A stretch of 64,000 bases of DNA from Pseudogymnoascus destructans (GCF_001641265.1 NW_020167535.1:310001-374000); one strand, 5' to 3'; positions 1 to 11,917 are shown, counted from the stretch's first letter. Numbers and translations: made by a program. Notes: generated by a model from the letters alone, not told the origin.

Positions 1-1271
1 GTCATATTTCCCATGAATCCCGTTGAACTGAAGAAAGTCGCACTGATAATAGCTTCTTTCTTTCCCAGAGCAAAGATTTTCTTGATCTGCTTATTATACC
101 GGGACACCTCCTGGATTTCACCCGCAAAAGCCTGGCTGGTTCGCACGTTCCCCAAGCGCTCTTCAGCGATCTTGGTTAACGTGCCTAGGTTTCGCTGGAT
201 CTTGCGGCTGAGATTTCGGATCATTCGGCCATAGAAGAAGGCGCCGATGGCGACAGGCGGGAACATGAGACACAAAATGCTAGTGAGTTTGATGCTGACC
301 CAAGCCATAGCTGCGATTCCGGCACCACCACTGACAAACGCACGAAGACCGTCAGAAAGGTTCTGGGTGATACTCTTTCCAACGATGACGGTGTCGGAGC
401 TCAGTCTCGATATGAGGTCACCAACGCGGTTCGCATCGAAGAACTCGGCATTCTGGACATATGTGCGTCTGTACAATTGACTTCTTAGGCGCGAGACAAT
501 TCTTTCACCCACAATTCGTAGAATAATGATACGTCCATAGTTAGCCGCAGCTCCCAGGGTCAGCACGCAACCAAGCGCAATGTAGAACTGCTTCAAGTCC
601 AGGCCAAAGAGCTTTCCCTCGCCGCTCTCATTTGTCGCCAAATCAAGGATTTTTCCGATCGAGAATGGAATCGACATGGTAATCGTGCTCGATATGAGCA
701 GGAAGACGAATGCGAGTCCCAGCCATCTGGCCTCGGGCCGCGCAATCTTAATCAACCGCCATATCTCGCCGAAGCCGGCAGTGTTCTTGACCCCTTTCGT
801 GTCACCCAGTCGTGCGGAGAGGTTCACTTGTGCCGCGCGAGATGCCTTCTCACTGCGACCAAAGCCGCGCTCGGCTTCCAAGTCTTCTTCCTCTTCCTCT
901 TCTCGCCGGGCTTGCTCCTTCCAGTCTTCCTTCTTAGGAGGTGTCGGTGCCGGCTCTGTCTTTTGTACCTCCTTCCGTTGCGGAGTTGTGGAAAGCGCTC
1001 GCAGCTGAGTCGCCGGCGACGGCCAAGTCGGTTTAATAGTCGTCCATGACGATACTAATTTCAGGTTCGCAGTGTTCAGCTTCGGTTGTGTAACTGGCAG
1101 TCTCGCCTTCGGCAAAGACGCTGTGGTCAGCTGCCTCAATGCAGCTTTATATATCGGCGACGTCTGCCTCAGAGGTCCCTGAGCATGCTGCGTAGCCGGA
1201 GCCTGTCTCGTAATAACGTTGTCCAACAAGGCCCCCAGTGCCTTCCTTCGCGGCACAAGTGAGCCGCGCAT
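1..1271 (-). CDS. Mitochondrial half-size ABC transporter (Mdl1/ABCB10-like), 5' part only
   Basis: One open frame of about 423 codons runs from the ATG at 1271 off the left edge, with no intron seen. The first ~60 residues are rich in Arg, Ser and Thr and poor in acidic residues, as in a mitochondrial presequence. An acidic and basic linker follows, then the membrane domain, with hydrophobic segments near residues 175-195 (GLAFVFLLISSTITMSIPF) and 220-240. Motifs typical of ABCB transmembrane domains include RLRSQLYRR, FFDANRVGDLISRLSSD and a loop ending VRTSQAFAGE. The nucleotide-binding domain with its Walker and signature motifs lies outside the window. In the family these homodimers sit in the inner mitochondrial membrane; yeast Mdl1 exports peptides made by m-AAA proteolysis. 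Mdl1 is the best fit, but Mdl2 or another ABCB half-transporter is possible without the ATPase part. Confidence 0.85.
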   Translation of the reverse strand, partial: MRGSLVPRRKALGALLDNVITRQAPATQHAQGPLRQTSPIYKAALRQLTTASLPKARLPVTQPKLNTANLKLVSSWTTIKPTWPSPATQLRALSTTPQRKEVQKTEPAPTPPKKEDWKEQARREEEEEEDLEAERGFGRSEKASRAAQVNLSARLGDTKGVKNTAGFGEIWRLIKIARPEARWLGLAFVFLLISSTITMSIPFSIGKILDLATNESGEGKLFGLDLKQFYIALGCVLTLGAAANYGRIIILRIVGERIVSRLRSQLYRRTYVQNAEFFDANRVGDLISRLSSDTVIVGKSITQNLSDGLRAFVSGGAGIAAMAWVSIKLTSILCLMFPPVAIGAFFYGRMIRNLSRKIQRNLGTLTKIAEERLGNVRTSQAFAGEIQEVSRYNKQIKKIFALGKKEAIISATFFSSTGFMGNM

Positions 1272-1997
1272 CGCGCGAACCCTAACTACCAAAACAGCTT
1301 CCGAAAAGGAAAATGATATCAGAACCGGTTGAGTAGCAATAATTGACGTCGTCTAAGTCTCATTGTCGCGATTCATGGCCAGCGTAAATGTGCGATGCTT
1401 CCGGTGAAGCTCAACATTTCTCATCGAAGACTGACTCCAACATAGGGTCCATGATGCCGGCGCCGGGCGCTAACGGAGCTCGGCCTTTGTTCATCCCGCA
1501 AACGAGCTCGAAAATTGGTAAGCACGTGCGACTCATGCTTTCCCCAGGGCAATATGTTGGAGAGGGGTCCAACAATTGTCGTGAGGAAAGATGAGGGAGG
1601 TGATTATAGCAGTATTTTAGATCTTAATAACAGATTGCTAGATGGTTACTTACATATATGGCACTTAGGGTCGTTTTACGTTATGTTACAAAAATAAAAT
1701 AATCTCGATTAAGTTAATTAATGGTTTGTGTTTATTTATCATTGATTTCTTGGATCATTATTCTTCCAAAACCATAGAATTCCACCTTGAAGAAGAGAAT
1801 GTAAACTATCCAATCGTTAAATCGGGACGAATTATAATTTAACAAAAATCATGATCTGGCCCGCTCCTCCCACTCCATTCACCCATCAAATCACAAAAAA
1901 TCTCCAATCATTATTCCTCAACGTAGGTTTCCAAAAACCTAGATCCCATCTAACATATATCTAAAACTTATCTCAAGATATCAACAATCTGCGGCTC
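1272..1997. other. Intergenic: transporter promoter side and GH16 3' side
   Basis: No supported gene. The right-hand part (about 1600-1990) is AT-rich and probably holds the 3' UTR of the glucanase. Short open frames here have no recognisable features. Confidence 0.6.
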
Positions 1998-4728
1998 CTA
2001 CAAAAGCAGGGCAACAGCAGCAACACCCATCAACAGGCTCACGCTAGCTCCAATCCTGTCTGCAGAGCTACCGAAAGCCGGGCCGGTAGGCTGAACTGGA
2101 GTAACTGGCTTCGTAGGCTGCACTGGAGTAACTGGCTTGGTAGGTTGCACAGGGGCGGATGACTTGGTTGGGTTTGCAGGTCCTCCTGTACCAGCGGGTC
2201 CGGTAGGGCCAGCGGTCCCGGTCCCGTTGCCATTTCCGTATGGGGGAATCACAGAAGGAAGACCGGAGTAGGTTGGTAGGGAACCAACGGGGCAGACGGT
2301 GGTCGAAACTGGGTATACGGAGGTCACAACAACGGTGGATGAAGCGGGGCAGTCGGTGACAGTTTGGGGGCACTTGGTAACCGTCACGACGTTGGTGGCA
2401 TACACAGTCGAGGTGGTGTATTCATCAGACTCAGGGGTAGTGGTAGGGACAGGCGTGTAGGTTGGGTTGCCAGGACACCGCGTCGTCAAGCTTGTGATTA
2501 CCTCTGTCGTGACGTGGCCAAGCGGGCAGTTTGTCACAGTTGGCGCGCAACTAGTGACGGTATACACAGAGGTAGTGACGACGGTGGAAGTGAGAGTAGG
2601 ATACGAGGTTGGGGCGGTCATGGAAGAGTTGCTGTATGTATTCGGCGACAGAGTGCTGACAGGAGGTGTGGGGATAACATCGCCGGTGTTCGAGGTGGCG
2701 GCTTCGGTCGAAGTTGAAGCCTTGGTCGAAGTTGGAGCGTCGGTCGAAGTTGAGGTTGAAGCCATGGTCGAAGTTGGAGCGTCGGTCGCGGTCGAAGCCG
2801 AAGAATAAGCCTTGGTCGAGGTTGAAGCCTTGGTCGAAGTTGAAGCATCGGTCGAAGTTGGAGCGTCGGTCGAAGTCGAAGTTGAAGCCTTGGTCGAGGT
2901 TGAAGCCATGATCGAAGTTGGAGCGTCGGTCGAAGTCGAAGTTGAAGCCTTGGTCGAGGTTGAAGCCATGGTCGAAGTTGAAGCGTCGGTCGAAGTTGGA
3001 GCGTCGGTCGCGGTCGAAGCCGAAGAACAAGCCTTGGTCGAGGTTGAAGCCATGGTCGAAGTTGGAGCGTCGGTCGAAGTCGAAGTTGAAGAACAAGCCT
3101 TGGTCGAGGTTGAAGCCTTGGTCGAAGTTAAAGCGTCGGTCGAAGTTGGAGCGTCGGTCGAAGTCGAAGTTGAAGCCGTGGTCGAGGTTGAAGCCTTGGT
3201 CGAAGTTGAAGCATCGGTCGAAGTTGGAGCGTCGGTCGCGGTCGAAGCCGAAGAACAAGCCTTGGTCGAAGTTGAAGCATCGGTCGAAGTTGGAGCGTCG
3301 GTCGAAGTCGAAGTTGAAGCCTTGGTCGAGGTTGAAGCCATGATCGAAGTTGAAGCATCGGTCGGAGTTGGAGCGTCGGTCGAAGTTGGAGCGTCGGTCG
3401 AAGTCAAAGTTGAAGCCTTGGTCGAGGTTGAAGCCATGGTCGAAGTTGAAGCGTCGGTCGAAGTCGAAGTTGAAGCCGTGGTCGAGGTTGAAGCCTTGGT
3501 CGAAGTTGAAGCATCGGTCGAAGTTGGAGCGTCGGTCGAAGTCGAAGTTGAAGCCGTGGTCGAGGTTGAAGCCTGTGTGCTGCTAGGAACCGATTCTGGG
3601 CCGACTTGGTAAACCTTGATGCTATTGATAAGCCAATATGCGTTCTTATATTTGCTCGGGTTTGAGGCCACGTAGGATGCACAGCTGGCGTATTTGGTTT
3701 TGTTGGACTTGTAGCACGTAGTCGCTTGCCAGAAGACATCCTGGCCAGCATAATCACCACAGAAGGTCGTGTCGATGATCAGGTTGTGGTTCTTGAACAG
3801 GTTCTTAACATCGCAAGAGCCTCCGACGGTGGTGAGAGTCGCCTTGCGCCATTTGGTCGGGTCTGGGTTTGCGCTCAATGCGTTGATACCATCGGCACTG
3901 AGGTGAGGGAAGTTCCAGATCTTGATAGTCGTTCCGGTCCATTCCTATAATAACTGTCAGTAGGAATCGGGAACCGATGCCTGTCTGTACTTACCAGCGC
4001 GTAGATCCCACCTAAAACGGAGTTGAAGCTGTCGCCATAGTTGTTGGCGGAGTTGGTACTATCAACAGAGCAACCTTGGTTCTCCCACTGCGTCACATGG
4101 TCTGCGTAGTAGTTGGAGCAGTGCGAAGTAACCAAGCTCCCTCCCTGAGCAGCCTTGGAAAGGGTGCAGTCCTGGGTCCCTGTGTGCAGGGTGACGGCAT
4201 TCTGCTGGGCCTCGCTGATATTCTCGATGATATCAATCTCACCATCATTTGGCCAGTTTTGCTGTCCGGAAGTCCAGAATGCCGGCCACACACCACAGAC
4301 GGATGAGGGCATGTGGGCAATATCGGCGATGAAGAGGCCTCCATTATAGAGCTTCTTGCTTTCCACACGAACACTAGCCCTGCCGCGCTTGTTCAGGTCC
4401 GTAAGAATAGTCGTCGAGTCAACTCCCAGGTATGCTTGTCCAAGTATGTTGACACTGATCAACCCTTGGCTCTTGGCAACAGCCTGCGTCTTGAAGTCGA
4501 CGAATCCATGGGTCGGGTCAACATCCTATCAATTTTCAGCATTGCAGGATACACGGCACCAACAATACATACGGCATTGAAGTTGAAGTGATCAAAGAAA
4601 GTCTGTCCCTGGTATACATCTGCAACCTTGTACTTGGTTGGTACAGCGACAGCTGCCGCTGCGGCCGATGATGTGAATGCAGCCATGGCGACGGCGCCGG
4701 CCTTCACAAAGACTGATGAAGGAGCCAT
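1998..4728 (-). CDS. GPI-anchored GH16 endo-1,3(4)-beta-glucanase with Ser/Thr repeat stalk
   Basis: Exons 4728-4573, 4525-3995 and 3944-1998 join in phase to 877 residues; the introns are 47 and 50 bp with GTATGT/GTAAGT donors. Residues 1-29 form a signal peptide. The GH16 catalytic signature WPNDGEIDIIENIS places nucleophile E148, D150 and acid/base E153; WPAFWTSG lies just before it and EWTGTTIKIW after it. From about residue 351 to 645 the chain is a Ser/Thr array of five-residue variants (ASTST plus K, T, M or D; also STDAPT), presumably O-mannosylated. Two Cys-containing TVT.CP segments and a proline-rich PVQPTKPVT repeat follow. The chain ends in a hydrophobic GPI-attachment tail (SLLMGVAAVALLL). 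Expected role: cell-wall or secreted hydrolase of mixed-linkage or beta-1,3 glucans, held at the surface. The exact substrate cannot be read from sequence. A poly-Ala stretch follows the signal peptide. Confidence 0.92.
2700..3581 (-). repeat. Degenerate 15/18-bp tandem array encoding the GH16 Ser/Thr stalk
   Basis: About 880 bp built from repeated units such as TCGACCGACGCT and CCAACTTCGACC (coding strand), with higher-order copies of about 60-150 bp. The simple codon mix leaves several frames open on both strands; only the strand continuous with the glucanase domain is credible. Confidence 0.9.
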
Positions 4729-5948
4729 AATATAAATCAAATTTCAAAACAAGAAGCGTAACGACTGTGGTATCGATGAATCGATAAAGGAGAGTTGACA
4801 AGCAGATCCCAAAAAGAGTGATGGGCGTTGAAGTCAAGCTTTGAGAGAGAAGGGGCAGGCACACTATATGAGAGAACTCACTCTTCAGCCCCGGATCATG
4901 AATATGGACTGGGGCATTTGTGCCTATCGTCGTTCTGCATGGGCATGAATCCTTCAGGACGGAGTATGTCCGCCGTATCTTCAATCATTGGCCCCCATGG
5001 TACACACCAAGACCATGCGCTCTCTTTTCTCTCGTACCTGGGACCGCGTGGGATGGGGAACAGGTAAAGAAAAACGGGTAGTGTGGATTTTGAGGCTTGC
5101 TACGCCGCGAATGTGCATGAGGCAGGGTCCATCTGTAAGCCGGATTGGCTTACAGATCGGTCTAGAATAGACATATACGACGAATTGTCATATAGCCTCG
5201 ACTCAGACTGGTGTTGGATATCCTGCAAGGATATGGCGTGGACCGAACGTATATTGGGAATTATCGCTGCCACTCACAAGCCTCCAACATGCATATGGTG
5301 GCTGGGCTCGGGTCCGGATACGGAAATTAGCCAATAATGAGGTTATTAAATGCAGGTACCTTCCATACTAACGATTAGAACAAGCTCCTGGGCGTCTTCC
5401 CGTCTCGCACCACATGGAGAGGTCAGAGATCACTTAAGATCAGCGCACTCTGATCGAAGGCTCTCTATTTAAACTGTACCCTAAAGACGTAGAGAGTAAC
5501 ACGTTTGTAGATCCAAAGACAGACCGAACAGACGTACGTCGAGACGCGGGGAACTGCAAAGTTCAAGCACCACCCATATACGATCAAAAGTATGAGTAAA
5601 GAGGCAAAAGAAAGCTTTATTGAAATATAACCGGGCTGTCATCCAGTAGTGCCCAGTCCTTGCCGCTGAGTGTAGGGCTGCCTAATTATACACAATCCTG
5701 TTCCTTTGGTTGAGGAAAGGAGAGGTCGCTTGGCTCTCCTTCTGCCCTTGGTCAGTTTTGCAGTGTCAATGGTTGTATCACGTGATAACACCTCAACAAA
5801 CAGAGCAAACTACCCGTAGACGTCCGTATCTCATGGAAGGTTCGACAACATTGCCATACAAATTACTGGGCGTGTTATATGCTCCAACACACATAAACAC
5901 CTTCAAAGGTTTTACTAAAACTACTCTGAAGACCTTGAATACTTCAAG
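4729..5948. other. Intergenic: divergent promoter region of GH16 gene and CDC37
   Basis: 1.2 kb between two divergently transcribed genes. I see no supported coding sequence, RNA gene or repeat. Confidence 0.6.
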
Positions 5949-7563
5949 ATGCCTTTGGATTATAGTAAATGGGTATGTACCTAACTCCTATCTAAATCCG
6001 AAGCTCTATTCTCTACCCCACCAACCCCGCGTTGGCCAAAGCTGACCACCTCAGGATGCCCTCGAGCTGAGTGACGACTCGGACATCGAAGTTCACCCAA
6101 ACGTGGACAAACGCTCCTTTATCCGTGCGAAGCAGAATCAAATCCACCAAGAACGTGATCACCGCAAGCTCCAAATCGCCACATTTAAATATGAGCGCAT
6201 CATCAATGACGGTTTCCTCAAACGCATTGAGGGGCTCCTCAAGGCTTTAGAATCCCACAAGTCTGAGGCCGAATCTCGCAGTGCCGATGAAATTATATTC
6301 CAATCTCTTATGGAATCAGCAGATCCAGACTATGATCAGCCTCCCGCAAGACCACAGGGTGTCCATACGGATGAGAAGGAGCTGCCTTCATACTCCAAGA
6401 TGATCGCCACCCTCATCGACCAGGTTAAAGCCACAGTCGCCGAAAAGAAAGTGACCGACTCCGAGAAGCTACTCGCGTACCTAGAGGAAGTGAAGCAGCA
6501 CAAAGCAAAAGTGGACGACCTGCAGCGCCAACTCAATGAGAAACTCACGGAGCTCGAGCTCACCGATAGAAACAAAATTACCAGCGAAAGCATACACACT
6601 GGCTTCGACTCCTCTTCCGTTAACAAATCCAACCCTCCTCCACCCCCCTCAACAGCAAAGCCCTCTGCTGCGAAACCAAAAGGCAAGGCAGTTGAAGTCC
6701 TGAACCCACAAGCCCTTGACAAGACAACCAACCGAGATTCCGGCGCAGACGCCGACGTCGACGAGCCTATAACAGCAGCGCCAGGTGACTCCTCCGACGA
6801 TGAAGATCACCACGCCACTGAAATAGGCAAGAAATTCGCAAGAATCAAGATGGGTGACTACCGCGCCTGCGTCAACTTCATTGGCGAACATCCAGAGGTG
6901 ATTGCCGAGCGCGAGACCGATGGCCTCCTAATCATGGCGTTCGACGCCGAGCTTGCCGGCAAATCCAGCGTGGCGCAACAGTGTGTCCACCAGGCGCTAC
7001 TCTTGCAATATTGCAGGACGCTCGGATGCGACGGTGTCGGCTTGTTCTTCAAGCGCATCACGACGCCCGGGCACCAAGCACAGAAGGTCTTCACGGACGA
7101 CGTAAAGGATACGTACCTGCGCATCCACAAGCGCGCGAAGGAGATCCTAAAGGAGCGCGAGAAGGAAGAGGAGGCTGGAGGAGTGGAGCAGATCCAGCTG
7201 CATGCTGTGGAGCCTGGGACCGAGATCAAGATCTTCGTACCGCCGAAGGAGCTGCTTGAGTCAGCGGACGAGGAGGAGCGGAGGAGCCGCGAGATCTTTG
7301 AGGCCTTCCCACCTGGACTGCAGCGTGCGCTGGAGAGCGCGAGTCTCGATGAGGTCAATAAGGTGCTGGGGAAGATGAGTGTGGATGAAGCTGAGGAGGT
7401 GGTGGGGCAGCTGAGTGAGGGGGGGATGTTGAGTTTGGGGGAGCAGATTATTGATACCACGACGGCGGAGGGGCAGGCCGAGTTGAAGAGGCTGGAGGAG
7501 GAGGAGAAGGAGTCGAAAGAGGAGAGGGAAAAGTTGGACAAGTATGCTGGGGACCCGGAGTGA
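5949..7563 (+). CDS. CDC37: Hsp90 co-chaperone Cdc37
   Basis: Exon 1 (5949-5972) encodes MPLDYSKW; an 82-bp intron ends in CTCAG at 6054; exon 2 is 6055-7563, giving 510 residues. The N-terminus MPLDYSKWDALELSDDSDIE is the conserved Cdc37 kinase-binding start, including the CK2-type Ser in the SDDSD context whose phosphorylation is required in the family. A coiled coil follows (about 30-160), then a Ser/Pro/Lys-rich linker, the Hsp90-binding middle domain (GKKFARIKMGDYRACVNFI onward, about residue 260) and a charged Glu/Lys-rich C-terminus. It delivers client protein kinases to Hsp90 in the cytosol; the PKA catalytic subunit in this window is a plausible kinase client by inference only. The intron between W8 and D9 fixes the start. 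It converges with RTT103 downstream. Confidence 0.97.
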
Positions 7564-7989
7564 ATAGAATGAACCAGGGATTGTTGCGTGGGATGACGAC
7601 GAGTAGTCACTCGCTCTCAAGAACGCATCTAGTACCTTAAAATAATGTATTTACATACCTATATTATTTACCACTACTCGTCTTGTAAGTCGCAAAGAGA
7701 TTCGTTGGAGCAGCTCGTTTAAATTATCTACGGATGCTGTCACGATAGTTGCAACATTAAAAGTTAAGTTGACTTGTTCTGTTCCTATCTGCCCAAGCAG
7801 CTTATATCATACACAAACTTTACAAATAGCCAGCGGCCTCTTCTCCATCTAGTTGCACCGCCTGCAAGCCTCATACTATTCCGCCGAAAATAATATTGAT
7901 CACACTTCCAAATGGCTCAAACCATTTCATTGAACATCAGGACGCCCATACTGTCTATTTCGGCCGGCCTTTGCCCCAGACATTGGCAT
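7564..7989. other. Intergenic: convergent 3' ends of CDC37 and RTT103
   Basis: 426 bp, AT-rich in the middle; nothing supported beyond the expected 3' UTRs. Confidence 0.6.
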
Positions 7990-9375
7990 CTAATATGGAC
8001 CCGTCGAATCCTTCCTCAGAATCTCCGCCACATCATCATCAATCCCGTCCATGTCATCACCGCCCATTTCAGGGAAATCATAAGCCAGATTCATTTTTCG
8101 CCTCTTATTCGCGCTCTCACCGTTTTCGTGCCCATTAGTTGCCGAGAGCTGGCCGTAGGGGCCGGCGGAGAGGCTAGCTAGAAGGTCCGAGCCGGGAGCC
8201 GAGGAAAATGATTGGGTGGCTGTTTCCACTGATGGCTGGCTTACGTCGGCTTGTGCCTCAGGGGCAGGAGGTGGGCTCGATGGCTCGCCGGGAGGGGGGG
8301 TCAAAGCTTCCACTTCGGGCCTGTCAACTTCTGGGGCTGGCGTGGTTGGTGTGTGTGATTGCCCAGGAGTTACATCAGTGGGCGTAGCAGGGTTGCTGCC
8401 TGTACCGAAGCCCTTCATTATGACATCTTCAACTTCGCGCTTCCTGGAATCGATTTCTGTGCGCTGAGCTGAGAGGTCGGCGAGCTGCTCCTGCTCCTTC
8501 GAGAGGACGCTGCGGTTCGTATTGAGGATTTTCTCGAGGCCATCGATGAGGAGGGTGCGCGCTTTAATGCTTTCGGCCACAGCCCCCTCTGCGTTGGCGA
8601 GGGTCTTGAGGAGACCGTTTAGGCGTGCAGCGTGGACCGGAGCAGAGGGAGGAACAGAAGTTGGGTCGGTGAGCTTTTCGTAGTCGATGGTAGCAGCATT
8701 GACGGCGGTTTTCATAGGAGCTGCAAGCTTCGTGAGGGCTTGTTGCGGAGCGACGAGGGGAACGAGCTCCGTTGGGACGGAGGCGCCACCTTTGGAGAAT
8801 ATACCGCCATCGCCAAAGCCTCGTTTGCCAGACGACTTGTTTTTATCAAGTTCATCAATACGAGACTCTATGGAGTCTTGTATTGGTGTCTCAAATATCT
8901 GTCGCTGCCTCCAGACTTCGACGACGCGCCTCAGTTTTTGTTGGACGTCGTTCGTGGCTCCTTTGTAGGCAGTTGCTGTTGCTTCTGCGATGACCGGCGA
9001 GAATGCAATCAGGAAGTCGTCCTTCTTGCGGGCTTTCGATTGTTGTGCCACCTCTGTGTGAATAGTTAGCACGGTCCCTACGATCTCGGCGATTTCAACA
9101 TGATGATTGCTGGGGGATACAACATACCATTGGCGAGGTAAACCAAGTTCAACCTCTTATTGCTATTGGAGTCCTTAAGGCGTTGGAGCCAGAGCTGGCC
9201 CGTCCTATCTGCATGCCTCCTGTTTGCGAGGGTTAGCAACTGCATACTGCCGCTGAGGGATTCATTGCGTTTCGTACCTGTGGAACATCACCCATTGGGC
9301 GACAGTGACAATGCTTTCTTGAGTCTCATTGAGAGCAGAAAGCTTCGCAAGGACGGCATCATCAGTGTAGGCCAT
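7990..9375 (-). CDS. RTT103: CTD-interacting-domain protein, Rtt103-like
   Basis: Exons 9375-9278, 9219-9128 and 9053-7990 join to 417 residues (introns 58 and 74 bp). The N-terminal 130 or so residues form a CID domain: MAYTDDAVLAKLSALNETQ, then VTVAQWVMFHRRHADRTGQLW, then NLVYLANEVAQQSKARKKDDF and the C-terminal helix RRVVEVWRQRQIFE. This fold binds Ser2-phosphorylated heptads of the RNA polymerase II tail. A helical region (about 190-260, with LEKILNTNRSVLSKEQEQLADL) fits the Rtt103 dimerisation helices, followed by a Pro/Ser/Thr-rich segment and a short acidic C-terminus. In yeast Rtt103 works with the Rat1 exonuclease in transcription termination and DNA repair. Pcf11, the other CID protein, has zinc fingers and is longer, so Rtt103 fits better. 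The start is set by the CID first helix. Confidence 0.9.
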
Positions 9376-9822
9376 GATTCGCAGCTTTGGCAGATACAAG
9401 TTGATTAAATTTCGCAATATATAGATCCGCGATGGGTTTCTTGGTTTGTTGATTCCGACTACAAAGCTTTGCGTCGAACGGCGATGTTTGTAGTAGTTAT
9501 GGCAATTATCTCAGCAATCAAGCAATATTGTTATGGTGCTCTTCAAAGAGAGGACTTGTAGAGAAGGCAATATAAGGGAGATGTTCCACTACATGTAGGC
9601 ATGAGGAGTTGCATATGAGAGTTGTCGCATATACGTGGTGATAGCTAAAGCTGATACTGTAGCTGCAGCGCTGTGGGGCTTTAGGTGAGGGCGTCCCGGG
9701 TAGTTCCGTGGGGTCGACCTCCAGGTCCCAACTTCATGGTCCTGGAGACCAAGCGTCGCATCTGACCCTATAATTAACGATCAACAAACCATCCTCAATC
9801 CTGTCATAACAATAAATACAAT
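9376..9822. promoter_or_regulatory. Shared divergent promoter region of RTT103 and clathrin light chain
   Basis: 447 bp between two divergent start codons. No individual site is strong enough to name. Confidence 0.5.
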
Positions 9823-10636
9823 ATGGCGGATAGATTTCCTTCCCTCGAGGAGTTTGACTCCGGAGGTAAGCACTTTCTTAAGGTGATCTCATTCTGGCTT
9901 ATCTGACAACACAGTAGCCCAAACCGAGCGCAAAGGAGAGGCCAACTTCGATGTCAGCTCCCCAGCCGGCGACGACTTCCTCTCCCGTGAGAGGGCAGTT
10001 CTAGGAGAAGATGCCACTCAATTCGCCTCGAAGAACGACAAGGCCGCTTTCGTAGATGATGATGACGAAGACGATCTGCTTGGTGGAGGCAACAACGGTG
10101 GAGAGGAGGTGACTGAGTTCCAGAACAACTATCCTGACGTCAATACTGCCGATAATGTCCGCATCTCAAAAACCTTTGTCGCCTTGACAAATTATACTGA
10201 CAAATCACAGTTCGGTCCCACTGGTGGCGCCATAACTTCGAGCAACTACCCTCAAGACAACGAGCCAGAGCCAGAAGTTGTCCGTGAATGGCGCGAGCGC
10301 AGGGACCTTGCTTTACAAGATCGCGAAGAGAAGTCGAAGCAAAAGAAGACAGAGACCATCAAGGACGCGCAGCAGAACATTGACGATTTCTACGATAACT
10401 ACAACCAAAAGAAGGAGAAGACTGTTGCCCAAACGCGCCGCGAAGCCGAGGAGTTCCTTGCGAACAGAGAGGACACCAGCGCCGGAGGCACCAGCTGGGA
10501 GCGCATTGCGAAGCTTGTGGATCTCAGCGGAAAGGGTACCAAGGGAGGCGCCAGCGGAACTGGAAAGGAGAAGTTCAGGGAGCTGCTACTAAACTTGAAG
10601 AAGGATGAGAAAGCTCCAGGTGCAAGTGGACTTTAA
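9823..10636 (+). CDS. CLC1: Clathrin light chain
   Basis: Exon 1 (9823-9865) and exon 2 (9915-10636) join to 254 residues. Exon 1 encodes MADRFPSLEEFDSGG, the conserved EEFD-type motif of light chains (thought to mediate Hsc70/Hip1R-type contacts in animals). An acidic stretch follows (DDDDEDD), then the heavy-chain-binding helix starting VVREWRERRDLALQDREE and running through KSKQKKTETIKDAQQ, and a C-terminal segment SWERIAKLVDLS typical of fungal light chains. It binds the hub of clathrin triskelia on coated vesicles. The acceptor is a tandem CAGTAG (9912-9917): using the second AG would remove one Val and keep the frame. Confidence 0.95.
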
Positions 10637-11155
10637 GTGCTGCGTCTTTGGGCTTGTAAATTATATTGCGTTAAGGGTATTTGAGACGGAGCCAGATCTC
10701 ACTCCCTGAAACTGGCTGGCGTTAGGAGAATAATAAACCGTCACACACTACCATAGTTAATTCCCTTTGCCAAAAAGTGTGATATTTACCCCACAACTGT
10801 CACTGTTTGAGCCTGGTGCCTTGTTGCATTTGTGTAATATGTGGTTGGTTCGATCGATCTAACACTATAAAATGCAACCTGACATTTGGTTCACCTAAAT
10901 ACCAACAGCGGAACTCTACATTTCAGTCAAATAGCCATCTTAACGATAGTTCATCGGCATACGGGACATAAAGACAGGAATATCCTCGGATGCTCATTCT
11001 GATGGGGATGCACATGTTTCTCGATACAAATGAGATGTAATGAGATTGCGGCGACCTGTTCAATGTCTTCTATCTTCATGTACAGTACAATAATCGTCCA
11101 GATGCCGCCATCGGTGGTATGCCCAGTCCCCGTCTACCCATTGGCCCATCACCTC
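10637..11155. other. Intergenic: convergent 3' ends of CLC1 and the COX subunit gene
   Basis: 519 bp without a supported gene; short overlapping open frames here are non-conserved in appearance. Confidence 0.55.
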
Positions 11156-11649
11156 CTAGTTCTTGCCAAACCACGTCTTGTGTCCGAGAACCATGCGGCT
11201 CATCATGTACATCGACCCTATATTGTACGTCAGGAAAGGCTCGGATCTTCGATTGCTGCGCCACGGAATTGGATAAAAGCTTACCAGCCAAGCCACCGAA
11301 GAGGATGGTGTAGTATGGGTAGAGAAGGATCTTGCTTCTTGCGGTCTGTATGACGAATTAGTTCCAAGTTCAAATATTTGTCTTTGCTGCCGAGCAAACG
11401 GGTGGCGGAAGACGTGGGCAGCATCATACCTGGTTCCATTGGCGGACACCATTCTTTTGGCCCTCCTGGAACAGGCGCTGGTAGTAAGGGACGCGATTCT
11501 CACGGTTGACGAAGCTGTCGGCAAAGATTGATTAGCATTCTATTCGGATAGTTCTGGACCGGGTGCGGAGCCATTGGAAGGCCAACGTGGTGCTTGAGGG
11601 CTGCAGGTTTGCGCATAGTGTGTACACAACTTTTGACTTACCCTGCCAT
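11156..11649 (-). CDS. Cytochrome c oxidase subunit 7 (VIIa-like), four exons
   Basis: A 71-residue protein is assembled from exons 11649-11642, 11514-11430, 11345-11285 and 11217-11156, all joining in phase. It reads MAGFVNRENRVPYYQRLF, then GVRQWNQTARSKILLYPYYT, a hydrophobic helix ILFGGLAGSMYMMSRMVLG and the tail HKTWFGKN. The length, the single transmembrane helix starting after LYPYYT and the GHKTWFGK end fit fungal COX7-type subunits of respiratory complex IV in the inner mitochondrial membrane. The gene is more intron than exon, with one coding exon of only 8 bp (ATGGCAGG). Family assignment comes from remembered motif shape, so another small inner-membrane subunit remains possible. 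Transcribed divergently from the PPR gene. Confidence 0.72.
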
Positions 11650-11917
11650 TGTGTCTTGTTGTGAATTGAAGCGCTGAAGAGAGATTGAGTTGTTGCAATG
11701 CGATGCGTGGGCTGATGAGTAGTGAAGTTCCGAGGACATCGGAGGACCTAGGTTGGGATGACTAAGCGGGATTTGCTTGGCGATCAAATACATACATACC
11801 AATACATACATAAATTCTTGGTGACTAGGGTAGCAGTATGATAGCTCCAGAGAAACACAGTGGCGATGGCATCTGTAATGCTATATCATGCTACTAGGCT
11901 AACGGTTATGAAATAGT

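Noticed and set aside
2812..3612. Long plus-strand open frames (poly Val-Glu repeats and KPWSRLKP repeats) across the GH16 array
   Set aside because: They are frames left open by a simple codon-sized repeat; the opposite strand continues into a GH16 domain with catalytic residues and a GPI tail.
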